A model generated the notes under the pieces. The model saw only the letters and a list, made by a program, of their open reading frames with translations, searched no databases and was not told the DNA's origin. Source: Climacium dendroides (taxonomy: Eukaryota > Streptophyta > Bryopsida > Hypnales > Climaciaceae). From it: DNA of 64,000 nucleotides. This document shows, piece by piece, positions 35,890-46,786 of the stretch (its first letter is position 1; every line of letters begins with the position of its first letter). Both the position numbers and the translations under genes were made by a program. The stretch lies in assembly GCA_950106755.1 (NCBI GenBank), contig OX467092.1, positions 27,542,582 through 27,606,581 on the forward strand, read 5' to 3'.

Positions 35890-36589
35890 ATGGCTTCAGA
35901 GATCACTGAGTACGAGAGGTTGAGAAAGGAAAATATTCAAAGGAACTCACAAAAATTGAGTGATCTAGGCTTGTTGGACATTGCAACACAATTGGCAAAC
36001 ATCAGAGAAACAAGGTAAGATACTAAGCTCTACGTAGTTTTTAAGAAGTAAATGGATTCGTGTATTGAACTTTTGTGAAATTAAAACCATTGCCCCTGTT
36101 CAATATTAATGAATGTACATGTTGAAGTTAAATGTAGGAAATTTTGTTTTTATTAAACTTAATGAAGAGGCCTGACCCATTTGTTTTTTGACTTAAATCA
36201 ATCACATTAGGGCTTTAGGATTGAGAACTATGGAGAATATCTTGGCGACAATGACAAGATAAATAGCTAATTTGCCAGATGATGTGCAAGTGGAATTGTT
36301 TTGCACAATTGCTAGTTTTCCAACAATTACGTTTCCTATATTGGAAATGACTTCTAATCAACTTGCGGGGATTTTTGAGAGCAATCGCGACGTGCCCCTT
36401 GATAAGCCACAAGGTATAAATCGAGGAAAAGGAGTGGAGAGCTCTGGCACTATCTTACCAACATTGGAGAGGCACACACGGGCAACAACGTGGAGGGCTT
36501 TACCAAGAGGTAGTTTTGACATCAACTCAGGAGGCAATGACAAAGAAGTAGAAGAAGAAACATTGGAGGAAGACTGTTGTAAGTCGAAG
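35890..36589 (+). pseudogene. TNPA-like gene of the CACTA, exons 1-2
   Basis: Exon 1 (35,890-36,014) starts at ATG and reads ITEYERLRKENIQRN then LSDLGLLDIATQL, ending ACA AG|GTAAGA. The YE..R..NI.RN…L..LGL pattern is frequent in plant transposon-associated proteins. Exon 2 (36,211-36,589) begins after acattag|, in phase. It reads LGLRTMENILATMTR, then one TAA (36,256-36,261 area, CAA decay likely), then IANLPDDVQVELFCTIA, and ends AAG|GTTAGC in phase 0 with exon 3 at 46,787. The intron between exon 2 and exon 3 has grown to 10.2 kb through elements A and B. In En/Spm the TNPA partner binds the subterminal repeats; that role is inferred here from position. Confidence 0.6.
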
Positions 36590-38405
36590 GTTAGCTTCAA
36601 TCCTTTCCTATTGGAACTAATTGTGCTAGAGAAAGACACATAATTCATTGAATTTTAAAGAAGTTTTCCATCATTGTTGAAGTGTTTCGTTATTGCAATT
36701 GCCATCTGTATGTGGTTAGTTGTAGTTTACAATTTCTCTTTAAAAGTGCATTCATTTATTAGACTCATAATTTGTCTTCAACAATTTGGTATTAGTCATT
36801 TCTGACTTTCAATAGTTTTAAAGGTTGATGTTTGTGAGAGAGAAGCAGGAACATAGAATTTGTAAATCAAGTTACTCTCATATGAGCACATGTGATTCAT
36901 TAGAGTTAAACTAAGTTAATACATAACCCTTATTTGTAGTAATGACCAATTACAATACATTGTAATGTAAAATGATCATGTCTAATTGACCGGAGTCATG
37001 AATAGCAACGCTTTGTTCACTTCCAATTGAAGAATTTAGAATTGTGTGTACTGTTAGTCTATATTGATTTACTGTGACTTCGTGGTAGTCAATATTCATT
37101 TGTTGAGACATTTTGTAGTGATGTATAATCTATTGTGACTGTGAGCAGTTAGTAATGATATTTTGTGAGTGAAAGCCAAGTCTCGATAGGTGTTCTAATA
37201 GTATTTATAGTCAGAAAAGATGTTTTGTGTGTCATACGCGCAGTTAGCCGTAAGTATCCTTACAACAACCAATTGTTGCAAGATGACACGAATTATCATT
37301 CCAGGGAACTTCTAGTAAGATATCGATTGAGTTAGAAGTATCCGGATTGTGACTACTCACTTAGTCCCCCTCTTTCACTTCCCTACTTTATTCCAGAAAC
37401 TTAGTACATTTCCGGATTCCGTTCCGGATCCGGATACCTCCGGAATTGAGTTCCGTCTCTCTTCCGTCACTGGTTTTTGTTGCCTCTGTTTTACCCTCAG
37501 AGGGTCCGCCCTTGATCTAGAAAGGGGTGGGGACTCACCACTTGTACAATTATCCTCTCTATACTCTAAAATCTACTAAACAACACACCCAAGACAACAC
37601 AGCTGTAGGAGGAGGAAGGAGTATCCTCTCACAGTTTCCGGATTGGCCGATCCGGAATCAGGTCACATAGAGCAATTCTCACACCTCTCTTACTACAACG
37701 ACGGATCAGAACTTATAGACCCAAAGGAATAGAATCTCAAGGAGAAGATAATGTACCAAGAGGGAGGTTGGTAGACTTTCCAGAGTAGCGGGAGTTCCTT
37801 TCCTTTGGCGGTTGCTTATCTCCGCACAGAACCCTCCTGGTTCCGGACTCGCAGGGCCCTCTACCTTCTTACCCGGATTGCCGTTCCGACAATTTAAAAG
37901 CACGTCACACTTTCACTCCCTTACTCAGTTTGCATTCCTTCCACTCAGCTCAACACCAAGAGATCCGTAGCTCAAGATCCGGATTCCTCCTCTCCCTCCC
38001 TTCTCTTTCTCCAGTACCAGGTCACACACCCATGCATACACTCAACCAAAAGACCCTGTCTAAGCAAAAGTGCAGCTAGAGGTATCCTAGTTGACTTAGA
38101 TTAAGAAAAGAGAATTGTAATACATACGTGAAAGCACTAAAACGGAATGGAGTAGGATGGAATGGCAGACAACTAACTTGCCTGCCCTTAAAATACTAAC
38201 ACAAAACCCAAAGTCAACTCCTAAAAGCCTGAAAAGGAAACCCAGAAATCCAAGCCACCAATCCCTGAACCTCCCGGGATATCCGGAAAGTTTACTAACT
38301 ACCGTCCGAGATTGTCGGATTTCCTGACTATCCGCCTAAGATTCCGGAAACCGGGTCCATGCTCGGAACCCTGATCTGGATTCTATACTTCTTCTCCTAC
38401 CAATC

Positions 38406-39435
38406 CTAATGTCTTGGCTTCCGTCCTTTCCTTGAACGGCTCCCCGCTTGGCTGGTAGGCGTCCCCTTCGTATTCTTTGCTGGCGTAGTTTTTGCTGTGG
38501 CCCGAGTCTGGATATGGCGCGTTGCGGGAGACGGATCACTGTCGTCTTCTGTTCCGGAAGTGGAGTGGGCACTCTCCTCCTCAGAATCTTCAATGACTTG
38601 AACTTCCTTCTCCTTCTCTAGTGTTGTATCCTCCAATGTTGCGGATTTGCTTCTTTTCTCCGGCGTGGTCTCTTGCATGTGTACAAATCCTTTCGGATTA
38701 GTCCGAGCCGGATTGGTCATCCCACTGATCCGGTTGATGAGATCTCCCCTGACTTGCTGTCTCGGAACCTTGAATGATCCGATCATCAAGTTCGGCATTG
38801 TTTGGGACTTGGGAACTTCCGGGGTTGAGAACTTAGATGGCACCGGAACCGATTTCGCGCTAGACTCAGGTTCCGGTTCCAAGGATGGCCTCAAATTCAA
38901 CTCCGTCATCCGCATTTTGCTAGCGGAAGGCTCGACTGGTGTGAGTATCCTCCTCAAACCCTCCATCCGAGTTGCATGATCCGCCACTGGTTTCCCTGGG
39001 GTACCTGAGACAAAAGGAAGTTCCGGAAAGGTGGAGAAATCCATCGCATGGTTTGGATTGATAGCCGCCAGTAACTTCTAGATCTCCTTCAAAACTCGCT
39101 CTATCCTCGCGGTGAAGTCTACGAGGATGGTAACTACCTTGGTTCTGGTAATGTGGCCTTCCGATATCATCTTCGAGTCAAACAAGGCAGCTTTGGTGAT
39201 GATGTCGGCCTTGATGTTGACTGCTCCGGTTAGATTCTTGACCAGAGAGAGAGCCTCTTTCTCTTTCTCTTTCTCTTTTGCAGCTGCCATTTCCCCTTCC
39301 GCCCAATTCACTCGGGCTTGGAGTTAGTTCCGTTCCGCCTCCAACTCCAAGATCCGCTCCTCCCTCTTCTTCAGATCTTCCGGTTTGGGCAGTCGCTTGA
39401 CAGCTTCCACGATCTGATCCGGATCCACCTTCAAA
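38406..39435 (-). pseudogene. LTR-borne ORF subfamily 2 (element A), C-terminal half
   Basis: Continues the ORF interrupted by element N. It reads VLKVDPDQIVEAVKRLPKP, then a heptad-rich EDLKKREERILELEAERN, then NLTGAVNIKADIITKAALF, FPELPFVSGTPGKPVADH, a Pro/Ser linker, and a basic tail …GSRSRKGRKPRH. In-frame stops are TAA (near 39,326, where the relative at 54.5 kb is open) and TAG (39,079-39,081, shared with the copy at 54,735). The basic, Ser/Thr-rich tail parallels that of the intact 614-aa ORF. Function unknown. Confidence 0.7.
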
Positions 39436-39440
39436 ACTTC

Positions 39441-42400
39441 TGTAGCCATTAGTCGGACCAGTATTCCTCCAGTTAGCCTTTAATTCACACCAAAGGCCTT
39501 CTTAGAGTAAACCGCTCCGGAATCGTTCCCACGAGGACTTGTGGATTACAGTTTCATAGGCTATCCTGGTCTAAGCACTCACTTTTCTCTCCGTCAGATT
39601 ATTCCGGACTTTAGGTCCGGTCCAGACACTAGTGCCAGGTGGGTTCCGGAAGGATCCGGAAGCCGTTTCAGTGTCCCTTCCGGGATCCCTAGGTTTGGAT
39701 GACGAGTGGCCAGATCCACCGTCCAGATGCTTACCGTGTCCGGAAACACGCTCTCTTTCACTCTCTCTCTCTCTAATACTAACAGCAACCTAACTCTTCA
39801 GGAACCAGAAGTATCCTCCTGTTTCGTCGCCTCACAAATCCGGAAGTTCTCCCGGATTAGGTCACACAGGGACGGTCAAGAACTACAACAACATTCTAAC
39901 CTTTAATCGAACACTGAGCCTCCTGTCGACCGGCTGGTTTCTCCTGTACTTTCTTGGGCTTGCGCCGGGGCTTAACTCTGTTCTACGAGGAATTCCGGCA
40001 ATCCGGACTTCGGGCACGTCTGGCAATACCTCTGTATATGGAAGTTTGCTAGCAGCCTCTCAGATATCCCTTTTCACCTAGGGCTATATCCTACACGCAG
40101 GCTATATCGGCATCCGAGCAGTACTATCCTAACCTTACTGCCGGAACCATCCGGTTGATCTCCCCCTCAAGTTAATACATCCGGATACTCTCACAACATC
40201 GACTCTTGCCACACAAGGTAAGTTCTTAGTCCTGGAAATGCAAGAACGGACTCACACCTTTCACAAACATATACCGTACACAAGAAAGATAAGAGATTGG
40301 ATACTCCAACATACTTTAGAATTAAGCTCAGAAAAAGGTACAATGCTGAAACTATGAGATGGCTGTGAATGACCAGAAAGGTCATTAAAAGTCCTACTTA
40401 TACTAAGACTAATGTCATCCTAAAAATCCTACAAAGCATTCCTACTGGTCCACTAGATTTCCGGAAGATTCCAGATCCTATTTTTCCGGCTTTGACTGCC
40501 GGACTCCGGTATTGACGGCCGGACTCCGGTATTGCCACTATACTACACTACTGTATACTATTCTTTTGAATCTGGATCTTTAGGAGGAACATAATCCTTC
40601 AGAAGATCCAGCTTTACCTCTTTCCGGCTACCCTCCGGAGAAAACAGATTCGGACCCCTTTGGCCCCATCTTGGGATTTCCACGATACTGGTGTCCCTGT
40701 CCACACTCCTAGTCCCGACTACTTGAGTGTCCGGACTCCTTCTCGCGTCCTTCTGAGTCTTCTTATGACGCGGAGAAGACTGCACCGGCCGGCCGGCGTG
40801 AACTTCCGGAGAAGCACCCGTCAGGTCAATAGTCGAAGTCACCGGCAGTAGGTCTTCACTTCCCGGAGGTACCACTGCTCCCCAGTCCACTCCTTCTGGT
40901 CTTCCGGCTGGTGGTGAAAGTTCCGGATTTACCGGGACCACCGGTGAGACCTCCGTAACCATAGGTTCCGAATCGCTGCTTTCTGGAACCACCAAAGTCT
41001 GCGCTGACGGGGGAGATTGAGGTGCCAGATCCGACTCCGTAGACATAATGTACTCCATCATCTCCCTCATCGTGGCCCGGGATGTATCCATTCGTCTTGC
41101 CTGCTCCAGTAAGCATTTGACGATAGGAACCCGACTTGAGCTGGCGGCTGCATCGAGGTTAGTTTCAAACAGCCGAGCCTTGTTGATATAGTTTGTCGGG
41201 ACCTCTAGAGAGCTCCGAAGCTGAACTACACTTTCGCACAAGGCCGCTATCTACCGGCGATGGTCTTCTTCTGTGAGCCGGGCTATCTCCTTAGTGGTGC
41301 GGATGGTGCTCTCTAAATCCACACAGCGGGATTCCGAGTTCCGGACTTGGTCTCGCAATGTCCGGTTTTCTACGCGCAACGCCTCCAACTCTGTTACCAA
41401 ATTCTTCTGTTCTGCTATGAGGAGGTTGTTTTGCTGCTCCGCTGCCACCAATGCATCTGTCCTCCGGAAAATGGCGTTCCGGTCGGTTAGCGCCATCTTC
41501 CGGCACACTCGTTTGAGGGCTCCATCATAGTTCTCGCAGATCTGGAAGAGATCGTCTGCCCACCACACCAGATGCTGAGCCATCTCCTAGATGTCTTCTA
41601 GGGGTGACCCTCCCAATCGCATGGTTGTCCGATCCCTCTCCTCCACCTCTATCATCCGGGTCCGGGAGGGTCCAGCCTCAGCCTAAGTGGTGACGGTGTG
41701 CGGTCGTATCGGCCCAACCAGTTGCAAGGATGGTTGGACTCCCTTTGGAACAGGTCCGGTTTCCGTCTTTACCTCCTGAACCTCTTCCTGTGGTTCCGGT
41801 GTAGGAGGCTCCTCTGACGGACTTACCGGCGGCATTCTATTCCGCCGTTTCCTCTTCTTTAGCGGAGAGACCGGCTCCTCTTCCTCAGTGTCCTCATCGT
41901 CCGGTCCGTCTCGAGGCGAGGGCTCCTCTCCTCCGTACTACTGCAGTTGGACTAGGTCCTGATACGCACTCTCCTCATTCGCCTTGAGCAGAGAGTGGTG
42001 GGCGTACAAATGAGACAAATATGCCAGAAGAGGACTTTGGCTCTTCTTTCCGGACCGGAGGGCACGCACTCAGTCTCCGACTAGCTCGTGGATGATGGCT
42101 GCCTAGTCCATCATCATCTTTCCCTGGAGGCTCCCCAAGATGGTGGAGGCTACCTTCGCTACTACTCGCCGCGGCTTGGTAGGATGGAGGATAGGGTTGA
42201 GAAACGCTACCACATCCCGGTACTCCGGATTCACCAGGTCGGAAACCTGGTTACCTTCCTTCGAGTTGGTGGGTGCCCGGAATTCACCCTCCATCACCTC
42301 TTGGTTCTTTTCCATGACCTTGTCCAGCGCCTCCCGGAACTTGTAGACGGCCCGCCAAGTGTTCACCGTCTACAAGTCTGGCTTCGCCCGAATGGTGGTA

Positions 42401-43150
42401 TCCAAGATACCAATTTCCGGACGAAGTATGTCCGAAACCAGGCTCTCCTCTCGGATTCCCCACGGCACTTCTAGGAGTCCGTCACACCCCATGTTGCGGA
42501 GATGCTCCCGTAGGCGCGCCAGCCAGTCCTCCTCCGTCGGAACCTCCGGAACCACCTTCATCACCGGGATGGTCCTTGGTCGAGGTACAAGTGCCTGCGC
42601 CTCGTCCTCTGAATCCTCTGGCAAGTCCTTCAACTTCCGCCGGCTTGTCCTTGAAGCCATTGTGCTCATGAACAATCCTCGCACAATCTCTCCCTAAATC
42701 TCTACTCACAACTGTCACTCCGGTAACCCACACGATCGCAACTCACATAGTCCCTCAGTCTACCGGAATTCTAACGAAGCGAGGAAAACGGAATACGCCG
42801 GCAGAAGAACAAAAGAAAGAAGATAAGTGTGCCCGCAGCCGGCTACAGTCCCCCTCTTATACGGGCCCGATGTACGGGACAGGTTTTGGCGGCAAAACCC
42901 TATCCCTAGTACGGATCCGGTTTCCGGTTTAGGGCCGGCGCCGTCATCCGATTTCCGGAACTTTCTAGAGTTCCGGATTTCAGGTTTTTAGCCCAAATGA
43001 ACTTTTTCCGGATCCGGAAATCCGGTTTTCCTAATTTGCCTTAACTTCCTAGGAGAACTCAAAAACTTTCCCTCTGAAGGAGACAATTTTTTAAATTTTT
43101 CCGTCCTATACTAGTATTATGGGTCTAGCATGTGGGATCGCATTCCCACA
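39441..43150 (-). mobile_element. Retroelement N nested in A, 3710 bp, TSD ACTTC
   Basis: Read on the minus strand it begins TGTGGGAATGCG (43,150) and ends ctaatggctaca (39,441). ACTTC flanks both sides (39,436-39,440; 43,151-43,155). The interrupted ORF of A rejoins in frame across the empty site (…DTAEV then LKVDPDQ). Like A it has a leader, one long ORF and a 1.1-kb 3' region, with no terminal repeats, PBS or pol. This is a second independent ORF-bearing solo-LTR-like unit. Confidence 0.82.
40558..42660 (-). pseudogene. LTR-borne ORF subfamily 3 (element N), about 700 codons with seven nonsense codons
   Basis: ATG at 42,660 opens MASRTSRRKLKDLPEDSE. One frame runs to 40,558, broken only by stops: TAG at about 42,370, 42,104, 41,938, 41,684, 41,588 and 41,252, and TGA at about 42,068. 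No frameshift is seen. Conserved parts are MGCDGLLEVPWGIREESLV, VVAFLNPILHPTKPRRVV and LLAYLSHLYAHHSLLKANEE, aligned in order with subfamilies 1 and 2. Then come an acidic stretch, a coiled coil (LVTELEALRVENRTLRDQV) and a Ser/Pro-rich C-terminus. A run of nearly pure TAG changes in an otherwise intact frame points to CAG deamination. Confidence 0.7.
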
Positions 43151-44076
43151 ACTTCTGCGGTATCTATCACCAAATCCGACAGACCGTCGTGGAGTACCTT
43201 GGCTTCACGTATCCACTCGAGCCCCGCTTTGAAAAATGCGGATTCCGTTTCCATTTCAGGTCCCTTGCTGGACTCCCCCCTCTCCATCATCTGTGGCTTG
43301 ATTCGCGATCCCGGATCGGTTGACTTCCTCTTCTTGGTCCTCGGATCGGTCAGACGTTCCTCGGGAAGTTCCTCCGGATCAGACTCGACCGGATCTTCCG
43401 CCTCCTCCCTAGAAAGTTCGTACGACAGGATCGCCTTTCCGGTGTCATACTGGATCACTTCAGCTGCACTCAAAAGTTCCTGTTGATGGTACAGATGAAA
43501 CAAGTAGGTGCTAACTGGACTCACCTTTGCTCGGGTCACGTGATCCGCTAATTTAGCCACTATCTCGGCTATGACCCTACCCCAGTGCACTACCCGGTTC
43601 TCCATAGCCCCAAAGATAATATTGGCCACCGTAATGGTAACCCGCGTTGGCTTTTCCGAATACAAGATCGGAATCAGAAACTCTAGGATCCGCCTATGTC
43701 TCTTGTCCTTGCACTCGCTGATAGCGAATCCGTCCTTAGGGTTTGCAGACCCAGTGAACTTCCCAGCTACAAAATGGTCTGTGCTCGATGCTAAACCATT
43801 CCCACTCTTCCGGAACTGATAGACGTCCGCCCAGATGTCCTCGGTCCACGCAACTGGCCGTCTTCTCAAAGTGAGTTCATACTGATTCGGAACACCGTGA
43901 AGTAGCTCTTGAATCATCTCTTCACTCTTGAAGTTCCATGGTCGGTGTAGTAGACCGACACATCCTAACTTAGTTAAGTCCTCCTCTAACTGCTTGTGTA
44001 GTTCCGAGTTATCCGGAATGGCCGAAGAGATAACCCGGGCAGATACCGCTACCTTCCGTACTGGTCTGGATGCCAT
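43117..44076 (-). pseudogene. LTR-borne ORF subfamily 2 (element A), N-terminal half
   Basis: ATG at 44,076 starts MASRPVRKVAVSARVIS. The conserved domain follows: LHKQLEEDLTKLGCVGLL, HRPWNFKSEEMIQELL, EDIWADVYQFRKSGNG, ILEFLIPILYSEKPTRV, VVHWGRVIAEIVAKL and STYLFHLYHQQELLSAAE. A charged linker with TKKRKSTD, a nuclear-signal-like cluster, precedes DGLSDLVIDTAEV, where element N interrupts at 43,150. The last 11 residues of the listed frame come from N, not A. About 85-90% identical by eye to the copy at 53.5 kb. Confidence 0.75.
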
Positions 44077-44576
44077 AAGATCTAAGTCAGAACGAGAGAA
44101 AAGTAGCTCTACTTCAGTCGCTAACTCACCACTCTTTCTCTCAACTACTCACACAATCAGTCTCAGGTACACAGAACAGGAAAGTGAAGAGGAAAACCCT
44201 AGGAAGACAGCTTAAATACTAAACCGTCTTTTTACGGGCTTAAAGACAACGGCTACAGGTCCGTTGTATTAACGGTATCCTACTTCCGTAGCTACGAGAC
44301 CTATACGGTAGGTTCCTGTGTTCCGGATGAGTCCGGATTCCGGATCCGGATAAGTTCCGGTTTAGGGTTGTGCTGGAACGCTTATTTCCTAATTCAAGCT
44401 ATTTGGTCCAAAAATCACACTCTAACTATAATTTTTTTGATTTTTTTCTATTTTTCGCACCTACTTCTTGTATTATTGATCCGTTTCCGGATTCCGGATT
44501 CCGGATTCCCACATTGTGACTGCAAGTCAATTGAAAAATAATCATTTGTGACTCCCTATAGTCACAAATATTATTA

Positions 44577-44852
44577 TGTGACTTGAAGCCCAGTCAAAAA
44601 TGGTGTTTTATGACTGTTTGTAGACGGAAATGACCTTTTATAACTAATTGTAGACACAAATATTATAATGTGACTTGAAGCCCAGTCGGAAATGGTGTTC
44701 TATGACTGCGTGTAGTCAGAAATGAGCTTTTATAACTAATTGTAGTCACAAACATTATTATGTGACTTGAAGCCCAGTCGCAAATGGTGTTCTATGACTG
44801 TTTGTAGTTAGACATTAGCTTTTATCCAAATTTGTAGTCAGAAGTGATCTTT
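44577..44852. repeat. Three tandem 92-bp units
   Basis: Each unit starts tgtgacttgaagcccagtc (44,577; 44,669; 44,761) and contains gtgttctatgactg and taactaattgtagacacaaa. It is part of the CACTA intron between insertions A and B, and again uses gact/agtc half-sites. Confidence 0.85.
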
Positions 44853-45123
44853 TGTGACTGTTTGTAGTTTGGAGAGGCCAATTACAAAGAATTGTGTGCT
44901 CATTGTAGACATTTTTTTGATAGACATGAGGTAAAAATTAGGAGTTCAGACTCATGTGATGAAAATTAGATAATTAGAATTTGCATTTCCTAGAGACTAA
45001 CTCAGAAGTTGAACTTCATGTTTTGTAAAAATTTATTTCTTAGTAGTTTTTCTTGAGTTATGTAGGACATGAAGGTCCTCCTTCTGTACTTATTATACTC
45101 ATATTATAAGTTGTTTCTTTCTG

Positions 45124-46772
45124 TGTCGTACGCGCAGTTAGCCGTAAGTATCCTTACAACGACAAATGGTTGCAAGATGACATGAATTATCGTTTTAGGG
45201 AACTCTAGTATGATATCGATTGAATTAGAAGTATCCGGATCGTAACTACTCACTTAGTCCCCCTCTTTCACTTCCCTACTTTATTCCAGAAACTTAGTGC
45301 ATTCCGAATTCCGTTCCGGATCCGGATACCTTCGGAACTGGGTTCCGTCTCTCTTCCGTCACTGGTTTTTATTGCCTCTGTTTTATCCTCAAAGGGTCCG
45401 CCCTTGATCTAGAAAGGGGTGGGGACTCACCACTTTTGCAATTATCCTCTCTATACTCTAAATCTACTAAACAACACACCCAAGACAACACAGCTGTAGG
45501 AGGAGGAAGGAGTATCCTCTCACAGTTTCCGGATTGGCCGATCCGGAATCAGGTCACATAGAGCAATTCTCACACCTCTCTTACTACAACGACGGATCAG
45601 AACTTATAGACCCAAAGGAATAGAATCTCAAGGAGAAGATAATGTACCAAGAGGGAGGTTGGTAGACTTTCCGGAGTAGCGGGAGTTCCTTTCCTTTGGC
45701 GGTTGCTTATCTCCGCACAGAACCCTCCTGGTTCCAGACTCGTAGGGCCCTCTACCTTTTTACCCGGATTGCCGTTCCGGCAATTTAAAAGCACGTCACA
45801 CTTTCACTCCCTTATTCAGTTTGCATTCCTCCCACTCAGTTCAACACTAAGAGATTAGTAGCCTAAGATCCGGATTCCTCCTCTCCCTCCCTTCTCTTTC
45901 TCCAGTACAAGGTTACACACACATGCATACACTCAACCAAAAGACCCTGTCTAAGCAAAAGTGCAGCTAGAGGTATCCTAGTTGACTTAGATTAAGAAAA
46001 GAGAATTGTAATACATACGTGAAAGCACTAAAATGGAATGGAGTAGAATGGAATGGCAGACAACTAACTTGCCTGTCCTTAAAATACTAACACAAAAACC
46101 CAAAGTCAACTCCTAAAAGCCTGAAAAGGAAACCCAGAAATCCAGGCCACCAATCCCTGAACCTCCCGGGATATCCGGAAAGGCTAGCATCAGATCCTAT
46201 AAATCCGGAAATCCCTAAAATTCCGGATCTTCCTAAATTTCCGGAACATCCTAAATTTCCGTAAATCCCTAAAATTCCGGATCCATTCCGGAATTGTCCA
46301 TTCCGGATCCGCCCGTTCCGGATCTGCCCTTCCGCTTTTAGCCGGAGTCGTCTTCGTTGCCGCCTGGTATGAGGCTTCTGTTCCAAATCATTTTCCGGAT
46401 TCCGGATCTTCATCTGGATCCTAGACATTTCCGGATTCCGGATCTTCATCCGAATCCTAGACATTTCCAGATTCCGGATCCGTTAGTTCGGAATAGTTCC
46501 GGATTGATTCCGGATCTAGTTCCGATACTACAAAAAGTCTTTGAAAATACTTTTTGGACAACTCTCCAGGCTCCGGTTTCCGGTTAGGACGGAAAATGCA
46601 AACTTCCTCCTTAATCATTTTACCGCAATTAAGAGCCTCTACAATTGTTAATCCATAACTCTAGTAATTTCTCTATTTCTACCCCACAGAATATAGAAAA
46701 TGTACTATGAATGGATTTCTTACTTCAAATTCTATTTGAAATAAATAAAATCTATTTTCTTCGCTTCTGACA
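45124..46772 (-). mobile_element. Retroelement B: ORF-less LTR, 1649 bp, TSD TTCTG
   Basis: It begins TGTCGTACGCGC and ends tctgACA, flanked by TTCTG (45,119-45,123; 46,773-46,777). The first 1.06 kb matches the 3' region of A at about 97%. The remaining 0.6 kb is CCGGA-rich then AT-rich and lacks the ORF. Removing it restores a textbook polypyrimidine tract and acceptor (ttgtttctttctg then catttacag) for exon 3 of the TNPA-like gene, which independently supports the boundaries. Confidence 0.75.
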
Positions 46773-46786
46773 TTCTGCATTTACAG

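Larger units (their letters stand above)
37230..44513 (-). mobile_element. Retroelement A: ORF-bearing unit with TG/CA ends, TSD TTGTG
   Basis: Read on the minus strand it begins TGTGGGAATCC at 44,513 and ends …gcgcgtatgaca at 37,230. The flanks carry TTGTG at 37,225-37,229 and 44,514-44,518. Without the nested element N it is about 3.57 kb. It holds a 0.4-kb leader, one long ORF (44,076 down to 38,406) and a 1.1-kb 3' region. There is no terminal repeat, PBS or gag-pol inside, so it has the structure of a solo LTR rather than a full element. Its 3' region is about 97% identical by eye to that of element B. Confidence 0.8.

Noticed and set aside
40558..42660. UAG recoding or readthrough as the reason for many in-frame TAG codons
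   Set aside because: Relatives have CAG at the one directly comparable site, TGA stops occur too, and genes end at ordinary stops. CHG-context deamination is simpler. One shared TAG is kept as a separate observation.
37230..46772. A 9.5-kb retrotransposon with A and B as its two LTRs
   Set aside because: A and B each have their own TSD (TTGTG and TTCTG). The 0.6 kb between them is CACTA intron with 92-bp repeats, and no PBS follows the supposed 5' LTR.
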